Positions 25,303-34,534 are shown, numbered from the stretch's first letter. The stretch is DNA of 64,000 bases from Pseudomonas sp. WS 5079 (GCF_012985465.1 NZ_JAAQWN010000014.1:62001-126000); one strand, 5' to 3'. Numbers and translations: made by a program. Notes: generated by a model from the sequence alone, not told the origin.

Positions 25303-26289
25303 CTACTTAACGCGCTGCACGTGTGCCCAGACAGCGTCGTAATAAGCCCTCTCGAGCCGGAAATGCTGGGCCAGGGAGGTCAGGAATGAATTCTGGAACG
25401 CGAGGTCCGGAATACGCCGTGAGATCAGCGCCCACTCACGCTTGGCCCGCGGCGGGACCAGGCTGATATGCACCTCGTAGTACTCCGCGTCGTCCTGGCT
25501 CAGGCCAGCGTTGCGCAAGGCGTTGTACAGCTTGCCGTGATTGCCGGGGACCACCAGTTCGGTGATGTAGAACACCGCCAGGCCCCAGCCGACATCCGGG
25601 TTGCGAAAGCATCGGGCCCGGTTGTTCAGGTAGGCGACTTCCTCGGGCATGGTCGAGATGGCCTCGAAATCGGCAGACAAGCCCACGGCGCCGAGGAGCT
25701 TGGCCAACAGCCGGGGGTGGGAGCGCTGCTCGTCCTCTTCGCCCAGCTCGCCGTACAGGTAACGGCCAAGCGCGGCCGCCTCGTCCACGTCGGTCAGGTT
25801 GACCAGCAGGTCTGCGGCATCGCGGTACAGGCGGAAGGTGCGGAACCACTGGTGATGCAGGAACACCTGCAGTTGATCACGGGAGGCCTTGCCTTCAAAT
25901 ATGTACTGCGACATCGGGTGGTTTTCCCGCGACTGCGCGGCGATCTCTTCTTCCAGGCGCTGCTGGAAACCGGCTTCGGACAGGGGCGATGCCAGGTCCG
26001 CAGACGGCATGAAGCGCTCTTGCACGCTATAGATGGCATTGGCCAGCCAGCGCCGGGTCGAGGCTGTCGCAACGTCATCGCTCAGCGACAGGATGTACAA
26101 CAGTTGCTGGCACTGCGCGGCGTTCGCAGCATCGCCCTGGTGGCCCGATTCACACAGGGCGCGCAGCATATTGGCAGCGATTTCGATGCGGTTGAACGTC
26201 GCATCGGGTTTGAGCGCCTCGGCCAACAGGCGGGCTTCAGCGGTGTGAATATTCTGCAATTGCGGCAACGAGAAATTACGTGGGCTCAT
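25303..26289 (-). CDS. flcD: Heme-oxygenase-like diiron enzyme, FlcD-like (fluopsin C biosynthesis)
   Basis: 328 aa, all-helical HDO/iron-containing redox enzyme family. Probable metal ligands lie in FLHHQWFRTFRLY, in YGELGEEDEQRSHPRLL and in FYITELVVPGNHGKLYNAL (a Glu and a His four to eight residues on). The known pathway uses two such enzymes for decarboxylation/N-hydroxylation and methylene excision from the cysteine unit. ATG 26289 is chosen since GGAG lies 6 bases upstream; 26292 and 26301 are in-frame alternatives. Confidence 0.82.
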   Translation of the reverse strand: MSPRNFSLPQLQNIHTAEARLLAEALKPDATFNRIEIAANMLRALCESGHQGDAANAAQCQQLLYILSLSDDVATASTRRWLANAIYSVQERFMPSADLASPLSEAGFQQRLEEEIAAQSRENHPMSQYIFEGKASRDQLQVFLHHQWFRTFRLYRDAADLLVNLTDVDEAAALGRYLYGELGEEDEQRSHPRLLAKLLGAVGLSADFEAISTMPEEVAYLNNRARCFRNPDVGWGLAVFYITELVVPGNHGKLYNALRNAGLSQDDAEYYEVHISLVPPRAKREWALISRRIPDLAFQNSFLTSLAQHFRLERAYYDAVWAHVQRVK

Positions 26290-26328
26290 CATGTGCTCCA
26301 TTTTTTTGTTCTGGGGTCGCTGGGAGGA

Positions 26329-27324
26329 TCACGCGGACAGGCGTTGTGCCTGCATCTGCTGCCACAGGCTGTCGAAGTAGGCCTTGTTGATCTCGAAGTG
26401 ACGCTTGAGCGCACGCATGAACGTGCGCTGGAAGCCGTCATCGCTGGCGAACTTGGCAATCAGAGCCCACATTTCCTCGGTATCGATCTCATCCTGGGTG
26501 CCGTGCAGGCGGTGGAATTCACTAGGCCCCTCTGGCGCATCGAGGCGCTGCAACAGCTCATAGATGCGCCGATGGTTGACGCAACTGACCGACTCGACGG
26601 CGTACAGCAGCGCCAGTCCCCAGGCCACATCGGTGTGGCGCACACAACGAATGCGATTGTTCAGGTAGGCCTTTTCCAGGGGATGCAGTGCCGGGAAATC
26701 GATTGCCAACGGAATATCGAAATACTCCATGAGGTGGGCCAGCATCGCCGGGTGCGAGCGCTCAGGTGTCTCCGCCCCCGCTTCGCCGTAGAGGTTGCGG
26801 TAAAACACCGAGGCGTCCTCGATGGCTTCGAAGCGAAAGGCCAGTTCCGCCAACAGGCTGTAGAAGTTGTAGGAGCGGGTCCAGTGGTGTTCCAGGAAGA
26901 AACGCACGTCTTGCGCAGGCGGCGTGCCCTGGAACAGGTGCAGCGACATGGGGTGGTTGACCCGGCTGCGAGCGGCGATTTCAGCGTCGACCTGCTTGCG
27001 GAACTCATCCACCGGCAGCGCGGTGAAACTTGGCAGGTCGGCGGCGAACTCATCTTCGACGCGGTACACCTCACTGGCCATCCAGCGCCGGGTCGGCTCG
27101 GTGCGCGGATCGCCGGGAATGTGCAGTTGCAGCAGTGCTGACTGGTAGTGGGCGTAGGCGCCGGTGTCTCCCGACAGGCCTTGGCGGGTCAGGGCGAGCA
27201 GCGCGTCCAGCGCGCCAGTGACTTGGGCGTATTGCGCGCCGGGCTTTAAAGCATCAGCCATCAGCGCCGAAGCGTTGTTGCACTGATGGGCGTCCGAGCG
27301 TTGTTGCAGGGTAGCAGTATCCAT
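26329..27324 (-). CDS. flcE: Heme-oxygenase-like diiron enzyme, FlcE-like (fluopsin C biosynthesis)
   Basis: 331 aa paralogue of flcD. Shared positions include FFLEHHWTRSYNFY (about 142-155), YGEAGAETPERSHPAML (179-195) and LLYAVESVSCVNHRRIYELL (239-258), giving the same ligand spacing. First gene of the five-gene unit, 51 bases downstream of a CueR-type promoter. Proposed role: oxidation and decarboxylation of the conjugated cysteine. Four of the five genes downstream are separated by at most 46 bases. Confidence 0.83.
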   Translation of the reverse strand: MDTATLQQRSDAHQCNNASALMADALKPGAQYAQVTGALDALLALTRQGLSGDTGAYAHYQSALLQLHIPGDPRTEPTRRWMASEVYRVEDEFAADLPSFTALPVDEFRKQVDAEIAARSRVNHPMSLHLFQGTPPAQDVRFFLEHHWTRSYNFYSLLAELAFRFEAIEDASVFYRNLYGEAGAETPERSHPAMLAHLMEYFDIPLAIDFPALHPLEKAYLNNRIRCVRHTDVAWGLALLYAVESVSCVNHRRIYELLQRLDAPEGPSEFHRLHGTQDEIDTEEMWALIAKFASDDGFQRTFMRALKRHFEINKAYFDSLWQQMQAQRLSA

Positions 27325-27375
27325 TGATAACCCCTTGATCCTTGTTTTTATGATTTTTTGCGTACTCGAAAAAAA

Positions 27376-27406
27376 AGCCTAAAGGTTCCTCCAGTGGCAA
27401 GGTCAA
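27376..27406 (-). promoter_or_regulatory. MerR/CueR-type copper-responsive promoter of the flc operon
   Basis: Read on the minus strand: -35 TTGACC, 19-base spacer, -10 TAGGCT. The spacer is 2 bases longer than normal, the hallmark of MerR-family activation. It contains the imperfect dyad ACCTTGCC-ACTG-GAGGAACCT, close to the CueR pattern ACCTTCC-N-GGAAGGT. It ends 51 bases before flcE. In P. aeruginosa the equivalent unit belongs to the CueR regulon. Confidence 0.75.
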
Positions 27407-27502
27407 TACCTGTAGGACAATTCTTTTTAATAGAGTTGAAACAGCCAGCATCCATTGGTGATTCACTCGCCGATGGCTGACCAACGGCGAGGTGAACAGG
27501 CT

Positions 27503-28345
27503 TCAGGACGCCGCGGGAACCGTCACAAGAAATGGCACGGTACGAATCTGGTCGCCGCCCTTGAATTGAATCCACAGGGCGTAAGGGCCCGCATGCGCAG
27601 GTTTGGCATGCAGCATCAACTGCGCCGACACCGCGCCTGGCTCGCCATGCCCGGCGTGGGCGGCCTGCCCTGGCATTGGCGCCGCCATGGCATGCGCGTG
27701 CACGTAGTCCAGCTCATCGGTACTGACGAACACCGCATGGGCCGCCACCCCCAGGTAGGTGTCCAGGTCCTGGGCCGGCTTGCCATCCTTGAGCACCGTC
27801 AGCGACATCATGCTTTCGCTGCCGGCACGCAGGGCCGAAGTGTCCAACTTGACCGTGTAGGGCCCATCGCTACCTTGCTCCGGTTTGGCCGGCGCCTGGG
27901 CCACCGCCTCGGTGGCGCCCTGCACCGGCACCTCGAAGCGCACCACCTGCTGGCCGAGCCCGCTCGGTACGGCATCGGCATAGACGTAATAGGTGCCCGG
28001 CCGAGGAAACTTCATCGCGACCTTGAAACGACCGTCAGCGCCCAGCTTGGCCGCATGCTCATGGATAAAGCTGGTGAAATGGCTGTCGGTCGCCAGCACA
28101 TGAAGGCGCTGGGTCAGTTCTTCGTCAAACTGCACAATCGGTTGCCCGGTGGCCTTGTCGGTAAAGGCGATCGACAACTCACGTGTCAGCGGCCCGGTTT
28201 CCTTGACGATCAGCGCTCCCACGGCCTTTTCACTCTCGCCGGGCAAGGCGAACGTGCCTTTGATACTTTCCTGGGCAGCCATCGACGGCATTGCCGCCGC
28301 GCCTAGCACCGCCAGGCCAACGGTCAGAACCTGCTTGGTATCCAT
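27503..28345 (-). CDS. Periplasmic His/Met-rich protein of the copper island, hypothetical
   Basis: 280 aa with signal peptide (cleavage near SMA-AQES). Two Ig-like repeats of the type seen in secreted metal-operon proteins: repeat 1 around residues 75-140 (HFTSFIHEHAAKLG, GTYYVYADAVPSG) and repeat 2 around 160-275 (AHAVFVSTDELDYVHAHAM, PYALWIQFKGGDQIRTVPFLVTV). Between them is a His/Met/Pro stretch (AMAAPMPGQAAHAGHG) fit for copper binding. It follows opmE by 107 bases with no separate TTGACC-N19 promoter, so it probably reads from mexP. P. aeruginosa has a much smaller protein here. Confidence 0.75.
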   Translation of the reverse strand: MDTKQVLTVGLAVLGAAAMPSMAAQESIKGTFALPGESEKAVGALIVKETGPLTRELSIAFTDKATGQPIVQFDEELTQRLHVLATDSHFTSFIHEHAAKLGADGRFKVAMKFPRPGTYYVYADAVPSGLGQQVVRFEVPVQGATEAVAQAPAKPEQGSDGPYTVKLDTSALRAGSESMMSLTVLKDGKPAQDLDTYLGVAAHAVFVSTDELDYVHAHAMAAPMPGQAAHAGHGEPGAVSAQLMLHAKPAHAGPYALWIQFKGGDQIRTVPFLVTVPAAS

Positions 28346-28452
28346 ATGGGTAACTCCTCATTCGATAAATGGTGGCTTGCGCCAGGAAATCTGCCGCCTC
28401 GCCGTCCTTCGCCGAACACCGCAAGCACAGCGCTTGCGTACAACAACGGCGT

Positions 28453-29904
28453 CTAACGCAGCGCCGCAGCGCCGCTGCACACCTGCCCCGCCTGCTCGCA
28501 GATCTGCCAGCCACCGCCGAGCGCCTTGTAGATGCCGACCACCGCCAAGCGCTGCTCGGTGCGCGCCACGGTCAGTGCGCGGCGGCTGGTGAAGTCCGCG
28601 CGCTCTGCCTCCAGTACGTCCAGGTACACCCCCTCACCGTCCGTGAAGCGCGTGCGGGCCAACCTCGCCGCCTCGCGATTGGCCGCCGCCTCCAGCAGTC
28701 GCAGGCCCAGGGTGCTGCCCGCCGCACTGTTGGCCTGGAACGCGTCATCGGTTTCCTGCAGGGCGCGTAATACGGTCTGGTCGTAGCTGATCAATGCCGC
28801 CTGGGTGCGCGCCTCGCTGGCGGCAATCCGCGCACGTACGCGCCCAGTGTCCAGCAGCGACCAGCGAATGACTGGTGCAATAAAGTTCGACTGCATGCCC
28901 GAATCGCCCAAGGCGCCGAGGCTTCCGGCCAGCAGGCCGATGGAGCCCTGCACCTGGATGTCCGGATACAGACCGGCTGTTTCCACGCCGATCTGCGCGG
29001 TCTCGGCCGCCAGCACACGTTCGGCTGCGGCGATATCGGCGCGCCGGGCCAGCAAGCCGGCCGGGTCACCCACCTGCAGGGTGCGCAGGTTCAAGGTCTC
29101 ACGACCGGGCCTGGCCTGCGGTGGCTTGAACCCTTGCGGCGCCTGCCCCAGCAAGACCGCCAGTGCATTGGTAGTGGTTGCGCGACGCCGCTCAAGGCCG
29201 GGGGCGACCGCCTCGACATTGCGCAGCAAGGCCTCGGCTCGCAGCCGATCGAACTCGGTGGCGGCCCCCACACTGACCAAGTGCTCCACCAGGCCCAGGC
29301 TGTCGCGCTGGCTTTGACTGATGTCCGCCACCACCGCCTGCTCGGCTTCGACCCCTTGCAGCTCGAACCAGGTCGCGGCAACCGTGGCGGCAACGCTCGC
29401 CTGTACGCTGCGCAGCAACGCCTGGCGCGAGCCCGCCTGGGCCTGCGCGGCCTCCACCGAGCGCCGGACGCGGCCAAACAAGTCGATTTCCCAGGCGGCA
29501 TCCAGCGCTGCGCGCGTGGTTTCAAGGGAGCGCTGCTGGCCGGACGGCGTCTCGACTTCGCTGCGCTGTCGGTGCTCATACCCTAACGCGGCACCGCCGC
29601 TGGGCAAGAAGCCCTGGCGGCTCTCGCGCAGCATCGCCTTGGCTTCGTCGAGCCGCGCGGTGGCGATGCCGATATCGTGGTTGGCCGCCAGCGCCTGCTG
29701 GATCAGTTGGCTGAGGGCCGGCTCATCGAACACACGCCACCACTGCACCTCGACATCGCCCGTACCGAGACCGGCGATGGGTGCGCCGAAGCTCGCCGGC
29801 CGTTGCGCGGCGGGCAGCACCGGCGCGGAATAATCGGGCCCGACTGCGGTGCAGCCAGTCACCAGGAGCGACGACAACAGAAACGCTTGATAGGCCAATC
29901 TCAT
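28453..29904 (-). CDS. opmE: Outer-membrane efflux lipoprotein OpmE-like
   Basis: 483 aa TolC/NodT-family channel. Lipobox LLVTGC (Cys about 18) after a short signal peptide, then two repeats of the outer-membrane efflux fold (about 60-250 and 270-460: LIQQALAANHDIGIATARLDEAKAML and its counterpart). It completes the MexPQ pump. ATG overlaps the mexQ stop by 4 bases (ATGA), with GGAG upstream. Confidence 0.88.
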   Translation of the reverse strand: MRLAYQAFLLSSLLVTGCTAVGPDYSAPVLPAAQRPASFGAPIAGLGTGDVEVQWWRVFDEPALSQLIQQALAANHDIGIATARLDEAKAMLRESRQGFLPSGGAALGYEHRQRSEVETPSGQQRSLETTRAALDAAWEIDLFGRVRRSVEAAQAQAGSRQALLRSVQASVAATVAATWFELQGVEAEQAVVADISQSQRDSLGLVEHLVSVGAATEFDRLRAEALLRNVEAVAPGLERRRATTTNALAVLLGQAPQGFKPPQARPGRETLNLRTLQVGDPAGLLARRADIAAAERVLAAETAQIGVETAGLYPDIQVQGSIGLLAGSLGALGDSGMQSNFIAPVIRWSLLDTGRVRARIAASEARTQAALISYDQTVLRALQETDDAFQANSAAGSTLGLRLLEAAANREAARLARTRFTDGEGVYLDVLEAERADFTSRRALTVARTEQRLAVVGIYKALGGGWQICEQAGQVCSGAAALR

Positions 29905-32900
29905 GACGCGCTCTCCTCCAATTGCAGCTTGGGACTCGCGCCCTTGCGCTGCAAACGCAGGGCAAGGCTGCGCATCACCACATAGAACACCGGCGTCAGG
30001 AACAGACCGAACAGCGTCACCCCCAGCATCCCGGCAAACACCGCAACCCCCATGGCATGGCGCATCTCGGCCCCGGCTCCGCTGGCAAATACCAGCGGCA
30101 CCACGCCAGCGATGAACGCCAGTGAGGTCATCAGGATCGGCCGCAAGCGCAGTTGGCACGCGTGGATAACCGCTTCCAGCGGGCTGGCGCCTTCGGCTTC
30201 AAGGCTGCGGGCAAACTCGACAATCAGGATCGCGTTTTTCGCCGCCAGCCCCACCAGCACCACCAACCCGATCTGCACGAACACGTTGTTGTCGCCGTCC
30301 ACCAACCAGACGCCAATGATCGCGCTGAGCAGACACATGGGCACAATCAGCAAGACCGCCAGGGGCAGCAGCCAGCTGTTGTACTGCGCGGCCAGGATCA
30401 GGTAGGCCAGCAACACACACAGCGGGAAAATAAACAGAGCCGATGACCCGGCGAGCTTTTGCTGGTAGGTCAAGTCCGTCCATTCAAAGGTCACGCCCTC
30501 GGGCAGCACCTCCTGCGCCAGGCGCTCCATGAGCGCGACGGCCTGCCCCGAACTGACCCCCGGCATCGCTCCGCCGGAGATGTCGGCCGAGGGGTAGCCA
30601 TTGTAGTGAATCACCCGATCGGGTCCGGAACTCGGTGTGACGGTGACAAACGCCGACAACGGCAGCATGTCCCCGGCCGCGTTGCGCACCTGCAGGCGGC
30701 CGATGGCTTCGGCCTGCATGCGGTGGTCCGCGTCGGCCTGGGCCGTCACCTTGTAGGTGCGGCCGAAACGGTTGAAGTCGTTGACATACAGCGAACCGAG
30801 GTAGACCTGCAAGGACTCGAACACATCGGCCAGCCGCACCCCCTGGCTCTTGACCTGGGTGCGGTCGATATCGACATTCAACTGAGGCGCGTTGACGTCA
30901 AGGCTGGTCATCAACCCAGCGACCTGGCCCGACTCGGTGGCTTTGGTCATCAGCACCTGGGTCTGCTGCACCAGAGCCTGGAGCCCGACCCCGCCACGGT
31001 CCTCGACCTGCAGCTTGAAGCCGCCGGTCACCCCAAGGCCGGGCACTGGCGGCGGTGGGAATACGCCGAGGAAACCGTCGGGAATGTTCGCGAACTTGGC
31101 TTGCAGGCGCCCGGCGATGGCAACCGCCGCCATGTCCGCAGAGGTACGCTCTTTGAACGGATCAAGCATGATGAACATCACGGCGGCATTCGGTACGTTA
31201 ACGAAGCCGTTGACCGACAACCCAGGGAATGCCACCACGCTTTCGACCCCTGGTTCATCCAGGGCGATTTTCGACATTTGCCGCACCACTGCGTCGGTAC
31301 GATCCAGGGAGGCCGCGTTGGGCAATTGGGCGATGCCTACCAGGTAGTACTTGTCTTGCATCGGTACGAAGCCCGCCGGTACAGCACTGAAGCCGAACCA
31401 GGTCAGCGCCAGCAACCCACCATAAACCAACAGCGCCACGCCGCGACGGCCCACCACCTTGCGCACCGTGTTGCCATACGCCTGCGGTGCCCGCTGGAAC
31501 GGCCGGCTCAGCACCTGCACCATGTGCGCGGCGCGACCGCGCAGGCTACGCGGATCATGTACCACGGCGGCACCGCGCGGGCGCAGCAACAGTCCGGCGA
31601 GTGCCGGGCTGAGGGTCAGGGAGTTGACCGCCGACAGGATCGTGGAAATCGCGATGGTCAGCGCGAACTGCCGATAAAACTCACCTTGCAAGCCACTGAG
31701 GAAGGCCGTGGGGATGAACACCGCAGCCAGTACCGAGGTGATCGCAATGATCGGCCCGGTCACCTCGCCCATCGCTCGTCGCGCAGCCTGCGTCGGCTCC
31801 TCGCCGTTCTCGATATGCCGCTCGACGTTCTCCACCACCACGATTGCATCGTCGACCACGATCCCGATGGACAGCACCAGGCCGAACAACGACAGGGTAT
31901 TGAGGGAAAAGCCCATCAGATGCATGACCGCAAAGGTGCCGATAATCGACACCGGCACGGCCATCAACGGGATCAGGGATGCGCGCCAGTTACGCAGGAA
32001 CACCACCACCACCAGGACCACCAGTAGGATCGCTTCCATCAGGGTGATGGCCACTGACTCCAGCGATGCACGCACAAACACTGTCGGGTCATAGGCAATC
32101 CGCGACACCATCCCCTCGGGGAAGTTGGCCTCCAGGCGCTGCATGGTATCGCGCACCGCCTGCGCCACATCGAGCGCGTTGGCGCCCGGGCTCTGGATGA
32201 TCTGCAAGGCAACGGCCGGCTCGCCATCCAACAGGCTGCGCAACGCGTACGCATCGGCGCCCATTTCCACACGGGCCACATCGCGCAGGCGCGTCACCTG
32301 GCCGTTATCGCCGGTGCGGATGATGATGTCGCCAAACTGCTCCTCGTCCGTCAGGCGCCCGAGGGTATTGACCGTGACCTGGAATGCCGCACTGGAGTCA
32401 GGCGCCTGGCCGACCGAGCCGGCCGCCACTTGCACGTTCTGCTCACGCACGGCGCTGATCACGTCGCCTGCGGTCAAGCCACGGGCGGCGATCAGGTCCG
32501 GGTCGAGCCACAGACGCATGCTGTACTCGCCCGCACCCCACACCAGCACGTCGTTGATCCCCGGAATCCGCGACAGCTCATCGCGCACCTGGAGGTAGGC
32601 ATAGTTGGAGATATAGAGCGGGTCATAACGTTGGTCAGGCGACAGCAGGTGGACCACCATGAGGATGTCCGGGGAGGTCTTCTGCGTGACCACGCCGAGG
32701 CGCTGTACCTCTTCGGGCAAACGCGGCAGGGCCCGCGAGACGCGGTTTTGCACCTGGATCTGCGCCATGTCCGCGTTGGTGCCCTGGGCAAAGGTTGCGG
32801 TCAGGATCATGCGGCCGTCGGTCGCCGATTGCGACGTCATGTACAGCATGCCCTCGACCCCGGTGATCACCTGCTCAAGTGGCGCCGCCACCGTCTCGGC

Positions 32901-33077
32901 GATCACCTGGGGGTTGGCGCCCGGATAGGATGCGGTCACTTGCACGGTGGGCGGCGTCACGGCGGGGTATTCGCTGAGCGGCAAATGAAAGAAGGCCACG
33001 ATGCCAGCGATCATCATCAACACCGACAGCACGATGGCGAAGATCGGCCGGTCAATGAAAAAGCGTGGGAAGCTCAT
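29901..33077 (-). CDS. mexQ: RND multidrug/metal efflux transporter MexQ-like
   Basis: 1058 aa HAE1-type RND pump. N-terminal MSFPRFFIDRPIFAIVLSVLMM, two large periplasmic loops and 12 membrane helices. Proton-relay Asp pair in GIVVDDAIVVVENVERH (about 405-421) and the Lys-bearing GLAAKNAILIVEFARSLE (about 955). In P. aeruginosa MexPQ-OpmE is copper induced by CueR. Here its proximity to flc genes suggests export of the copper complex or of the free thiohydroxamate. Overlaps mexP by 4 bases. Confidence 0.9.
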   Translation of the reverse strand: MSFPRFFIDRPIFAIVLSVLMMIAGIVAFFHLPLSEYPAVTPPTVQVTASYPGANPQVIAETVAAPLEQVITGVEGMLYMTSQSATDGRMILTATFAQGTNADMAQIQVQNRVSRALPRLPEEVQRLGVVTQKTSPDILMVVHLLSPDQRYDPLYISNYAYLQVRDELSRIPGINDVLVWGAGEYSMRLWLDPDLIAARGLTAGDVISAVREQNVQVAAGSVGQAPDSSAAFQVTVNTLGRLTDEEQFGDIIIRTGDNGQVTRLRDVARVEMGADAYALRSLLDGEPAVALQIIQSPGANALDVAQAVRDTMQRLEANFPEGMVSRIAYDPTVFVRASLESVAITLMEAILLVVLVVVVFLRNWRASLIPLMAVPVSIIGTFAVMHLMGFSLNTLSLFGLVLSIGIVVDDAIVVVENVERHIENGEEPTQAARRAMGEVTGPIIAITSVLAAVFIPTAFLSGLQGEFYRQFALTIAISTILSAVNSLTLSPALAGLLLRPRGAAVVHDPRSLRGRAAHMVQVLSRPFQRAPQAYGNTVRKVVGRRGVALLVYGGLLALTWFGFSAVPAGFVPMQDKYYLVGIAQLPNAASLDRTDAVVRQMSKIALDEPGVESVVAFPGLSVNGFVNVPNAAVMFIMLDPFKERTSADMAAVAIAGRLQAKFANIPDGFLGVFPPPPVPGLGVTGGFKLQVEDRGGVGLQALVQQTQVLMTKATESGQVAGLMTSLDVNAPQLNVDIDRTQVKSQGVRLADVFESLQVYLGSLYVNDFNRFGRTYKVTAQADADHRMQAEAIGRLQVRNAAGDMLPLSAFVTVTPSSGPDRVIHYNGYPSADISGGAMPGVSSGQAVALMERLAQEVLPEGVTFEWTDLTYQQKLAGSSALFIFPLCVLLAYLILAAQYNSWLLPLAVLLIVPMCLLSAIIGVWLVDGDNNVFVQIGLVVLVGLAAKNAILIVEFARSLEAEGASPLEAVIHACQLRLRPILMTSLAFIAGVVPLVFASGAGAEMRHAMGVAVFAGMLGVTLFGLFLTPVFYVVMRSLALRLQRKGASPKLQLEESAS

Positions 33078-34240
33078 TGCACGCCCCCCATGACCAGCGG
33101 TGCATCCAACGGCGCGCCGTCGATGTTGGCGGCCAGCGGCGTCACCTGCATGCCGGGGCGCACCAGCCCCTTGACCACAATGCGCTCACCCGGCTGCAGG
33201 CCCTGCTCAATCACCCGCAGGCCGTTGGCCATCGGCCCCAGCTCGACGGGGCGGTATTCGGTCTTGTCGCCTGCGCCGACCACCAATACATAGCGGCGAC
33301 CCTGGTCAGTGCCGATGGAGTGGTCGGCCACCAACACCCGGGGTTGCGGCGCGCCGGTGTCCAGCTTGACCTTGGCGAACAGCCCCGGCGTCAGGCGCCC
33401 GTCGGGGTTATCGACCACTGCACGCGCACGCACTGTGCCGGTCTTGCGGTCGGCCGCATTCGCCAGGAAGTCCACCCGCCCGGCCCGCGCATAGTTTGCG
33501 TCGTTAAGCATCGCCACCATGACCTTGGCGGCCTTTTCCCCCTTGGACGCGGCATCCTCCCGAGTCGCGGCGAGCGAGCGCAGGTAGGTGCGTTCATCGA
33601 CATCGAAATACACATGCAACGGGTCAATGGAGACGATCGTCGTCAGCGGCGTCACCCCACGGGTGACGTAGTTGCCCTCGGTGACAAGGGCACGGTCCAC
33701 GCGACCGCTGATGGGCGCGGTGACACGGGTGTAACTCAAATCCAGTTGGGCGGCGTCCAGCGCTGCCCTGGCGGCATCAACCTGGGCCCTGCCGGCGTTC
33801 AGCGAAGCAATGGCAGTGTCGAGCCGATCACGCGCCACCACTTTTTTGGCGAACAGTTGCTCGGCTCGGCCATGCTCGGCCTGGGCCAGCAATGCGTTGG
33901 CCTGCGCCTCACGCAAGCGCCCCTTGGCAGCGTTCAGCGCGGCCTGGAATTCCCGTGGGTCAATCACAAACAAAAGACTGCCCTTGGCCACGGATTGGCC
34001 TTCGGGCACGCTGACCTGCTGCAGGTAACCACTGACACGCGGGCGCAGCTCAACCTGCTCAATCGCGGTCAAGGAACCGGTGTATTCGACAAACGGAGTC
34101 ACCGGCTGCGCAACCACCTCGGCCACCGGCACACCAGGCGGCTTGGCGGCATCAGCCACAGGCGCGCTCTCATTACAGCCACCCAACGTGAACACGACAG
34201 CTATCGCCACGGCGCCCAGGGTTATTCGCTTGCCGTACAT
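33074..34240 (-). CDS. mexP: RND membrane-fusion protein MexP-like
   Basis: 388 aa periplasmic adaptor and lipoprotein: lipobox TLGGC (Cys about 22). Order: lipoyl half, coiled-coil hairpin rich in Ala and Leu (about 95-165, QAALNAAKGRLREAQANALLAQAEHGRAEQ region), lipoyl half (TRVTAPISGRVDRALV), beta-barrel and membrane-proximal domain. First gene of mexPQ-opmE, 44 bases from a CueR-type promoter. Confidence 0.9.
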   Translation of the reverse strand: MYGKRITLGAVAIAVVFTLGGCNESAPVADAAKPPGVPVAEVVAQPVTPFVEYTGSLTAIEQVELRPRVSGYLQQVSVPEGQSVAKGSLLFVIDPREFQAALNAAKGRLREAQANALLAQAEHGRAEQLFAKKVVARDRLDTAIASLNAGRAQVDAARAALDAAQLDLSYTRVTAPISGRVDRALVTEGNYVTRGVTPLTTIVSIDPLHVYFDVDERTYLRSLAATREDAASKGEKAAKVMVAMLNDANYARAGRVDFLANAADRKTGTVRARAVVDNPDGRLTPGLFAKVKLDTGAPQPRVLVADHSIGTDQGRRYVLVVGAGDKTEYRPVELGPMANGLRVIEQGLQPGERIVVKGLVRPGMQVTPLAANIDGAPLDAPLVMGGVQ

Positions 34241-34272
34241 CGTGTACCTCCTTGTAATTTTCAGGACAAACC

Positions 34273-34320
34273 AACACTTGAGGTTTTATCCGGCTTGCCA
34301 TGAGGGGAAGGTCAAGTGTT
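34273..34320. repeat. 9-base inverted repeat bracketing the mexP promoter
   Basis: AACACTTGA (34273-34281) and its exact complement TCAAGTGTT (34312-34320) enclose the -10 element and 19-base spacer. The right arm overlaps most of the -35. This could be a second regulator site or a cruciform. It is not seen around the flc promoter. Confidence 0.6.
34285..34315 (-). promoter_or_regulatory. MerR/CueR-type copper-responsive promoter of mexPQ-opmE
   Basis: Minus-strand -35 TTGACC, 19-base spacer, -10 GATAAA. The spacer carries ACCTTCCCC-TCAT-GGCAAG, a good CueR dyad. It ends 44 bases before the mexP ATG. Confidence 0.78.
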
Positions 34321-34534
34321 ATGAAAATGACAGGTGGGGTTTGTTTGAGGCTTGAGCGTGCGGGGTGATTTTCGAGCACATGCAATCTCGGGTGCGCGGC
34401 TGCGGGGGCTAGACGCAGATCGATGAGAGATATCTGACGCGCGCGCTCAAGGAGGATCGGGAGGAGGCGGTTGTTATAAGGGATGGAAGGCTCAAGAGAT
34501 GCCGGATAGTTTTGCGCGGGTTTTGTGCAGGCAC

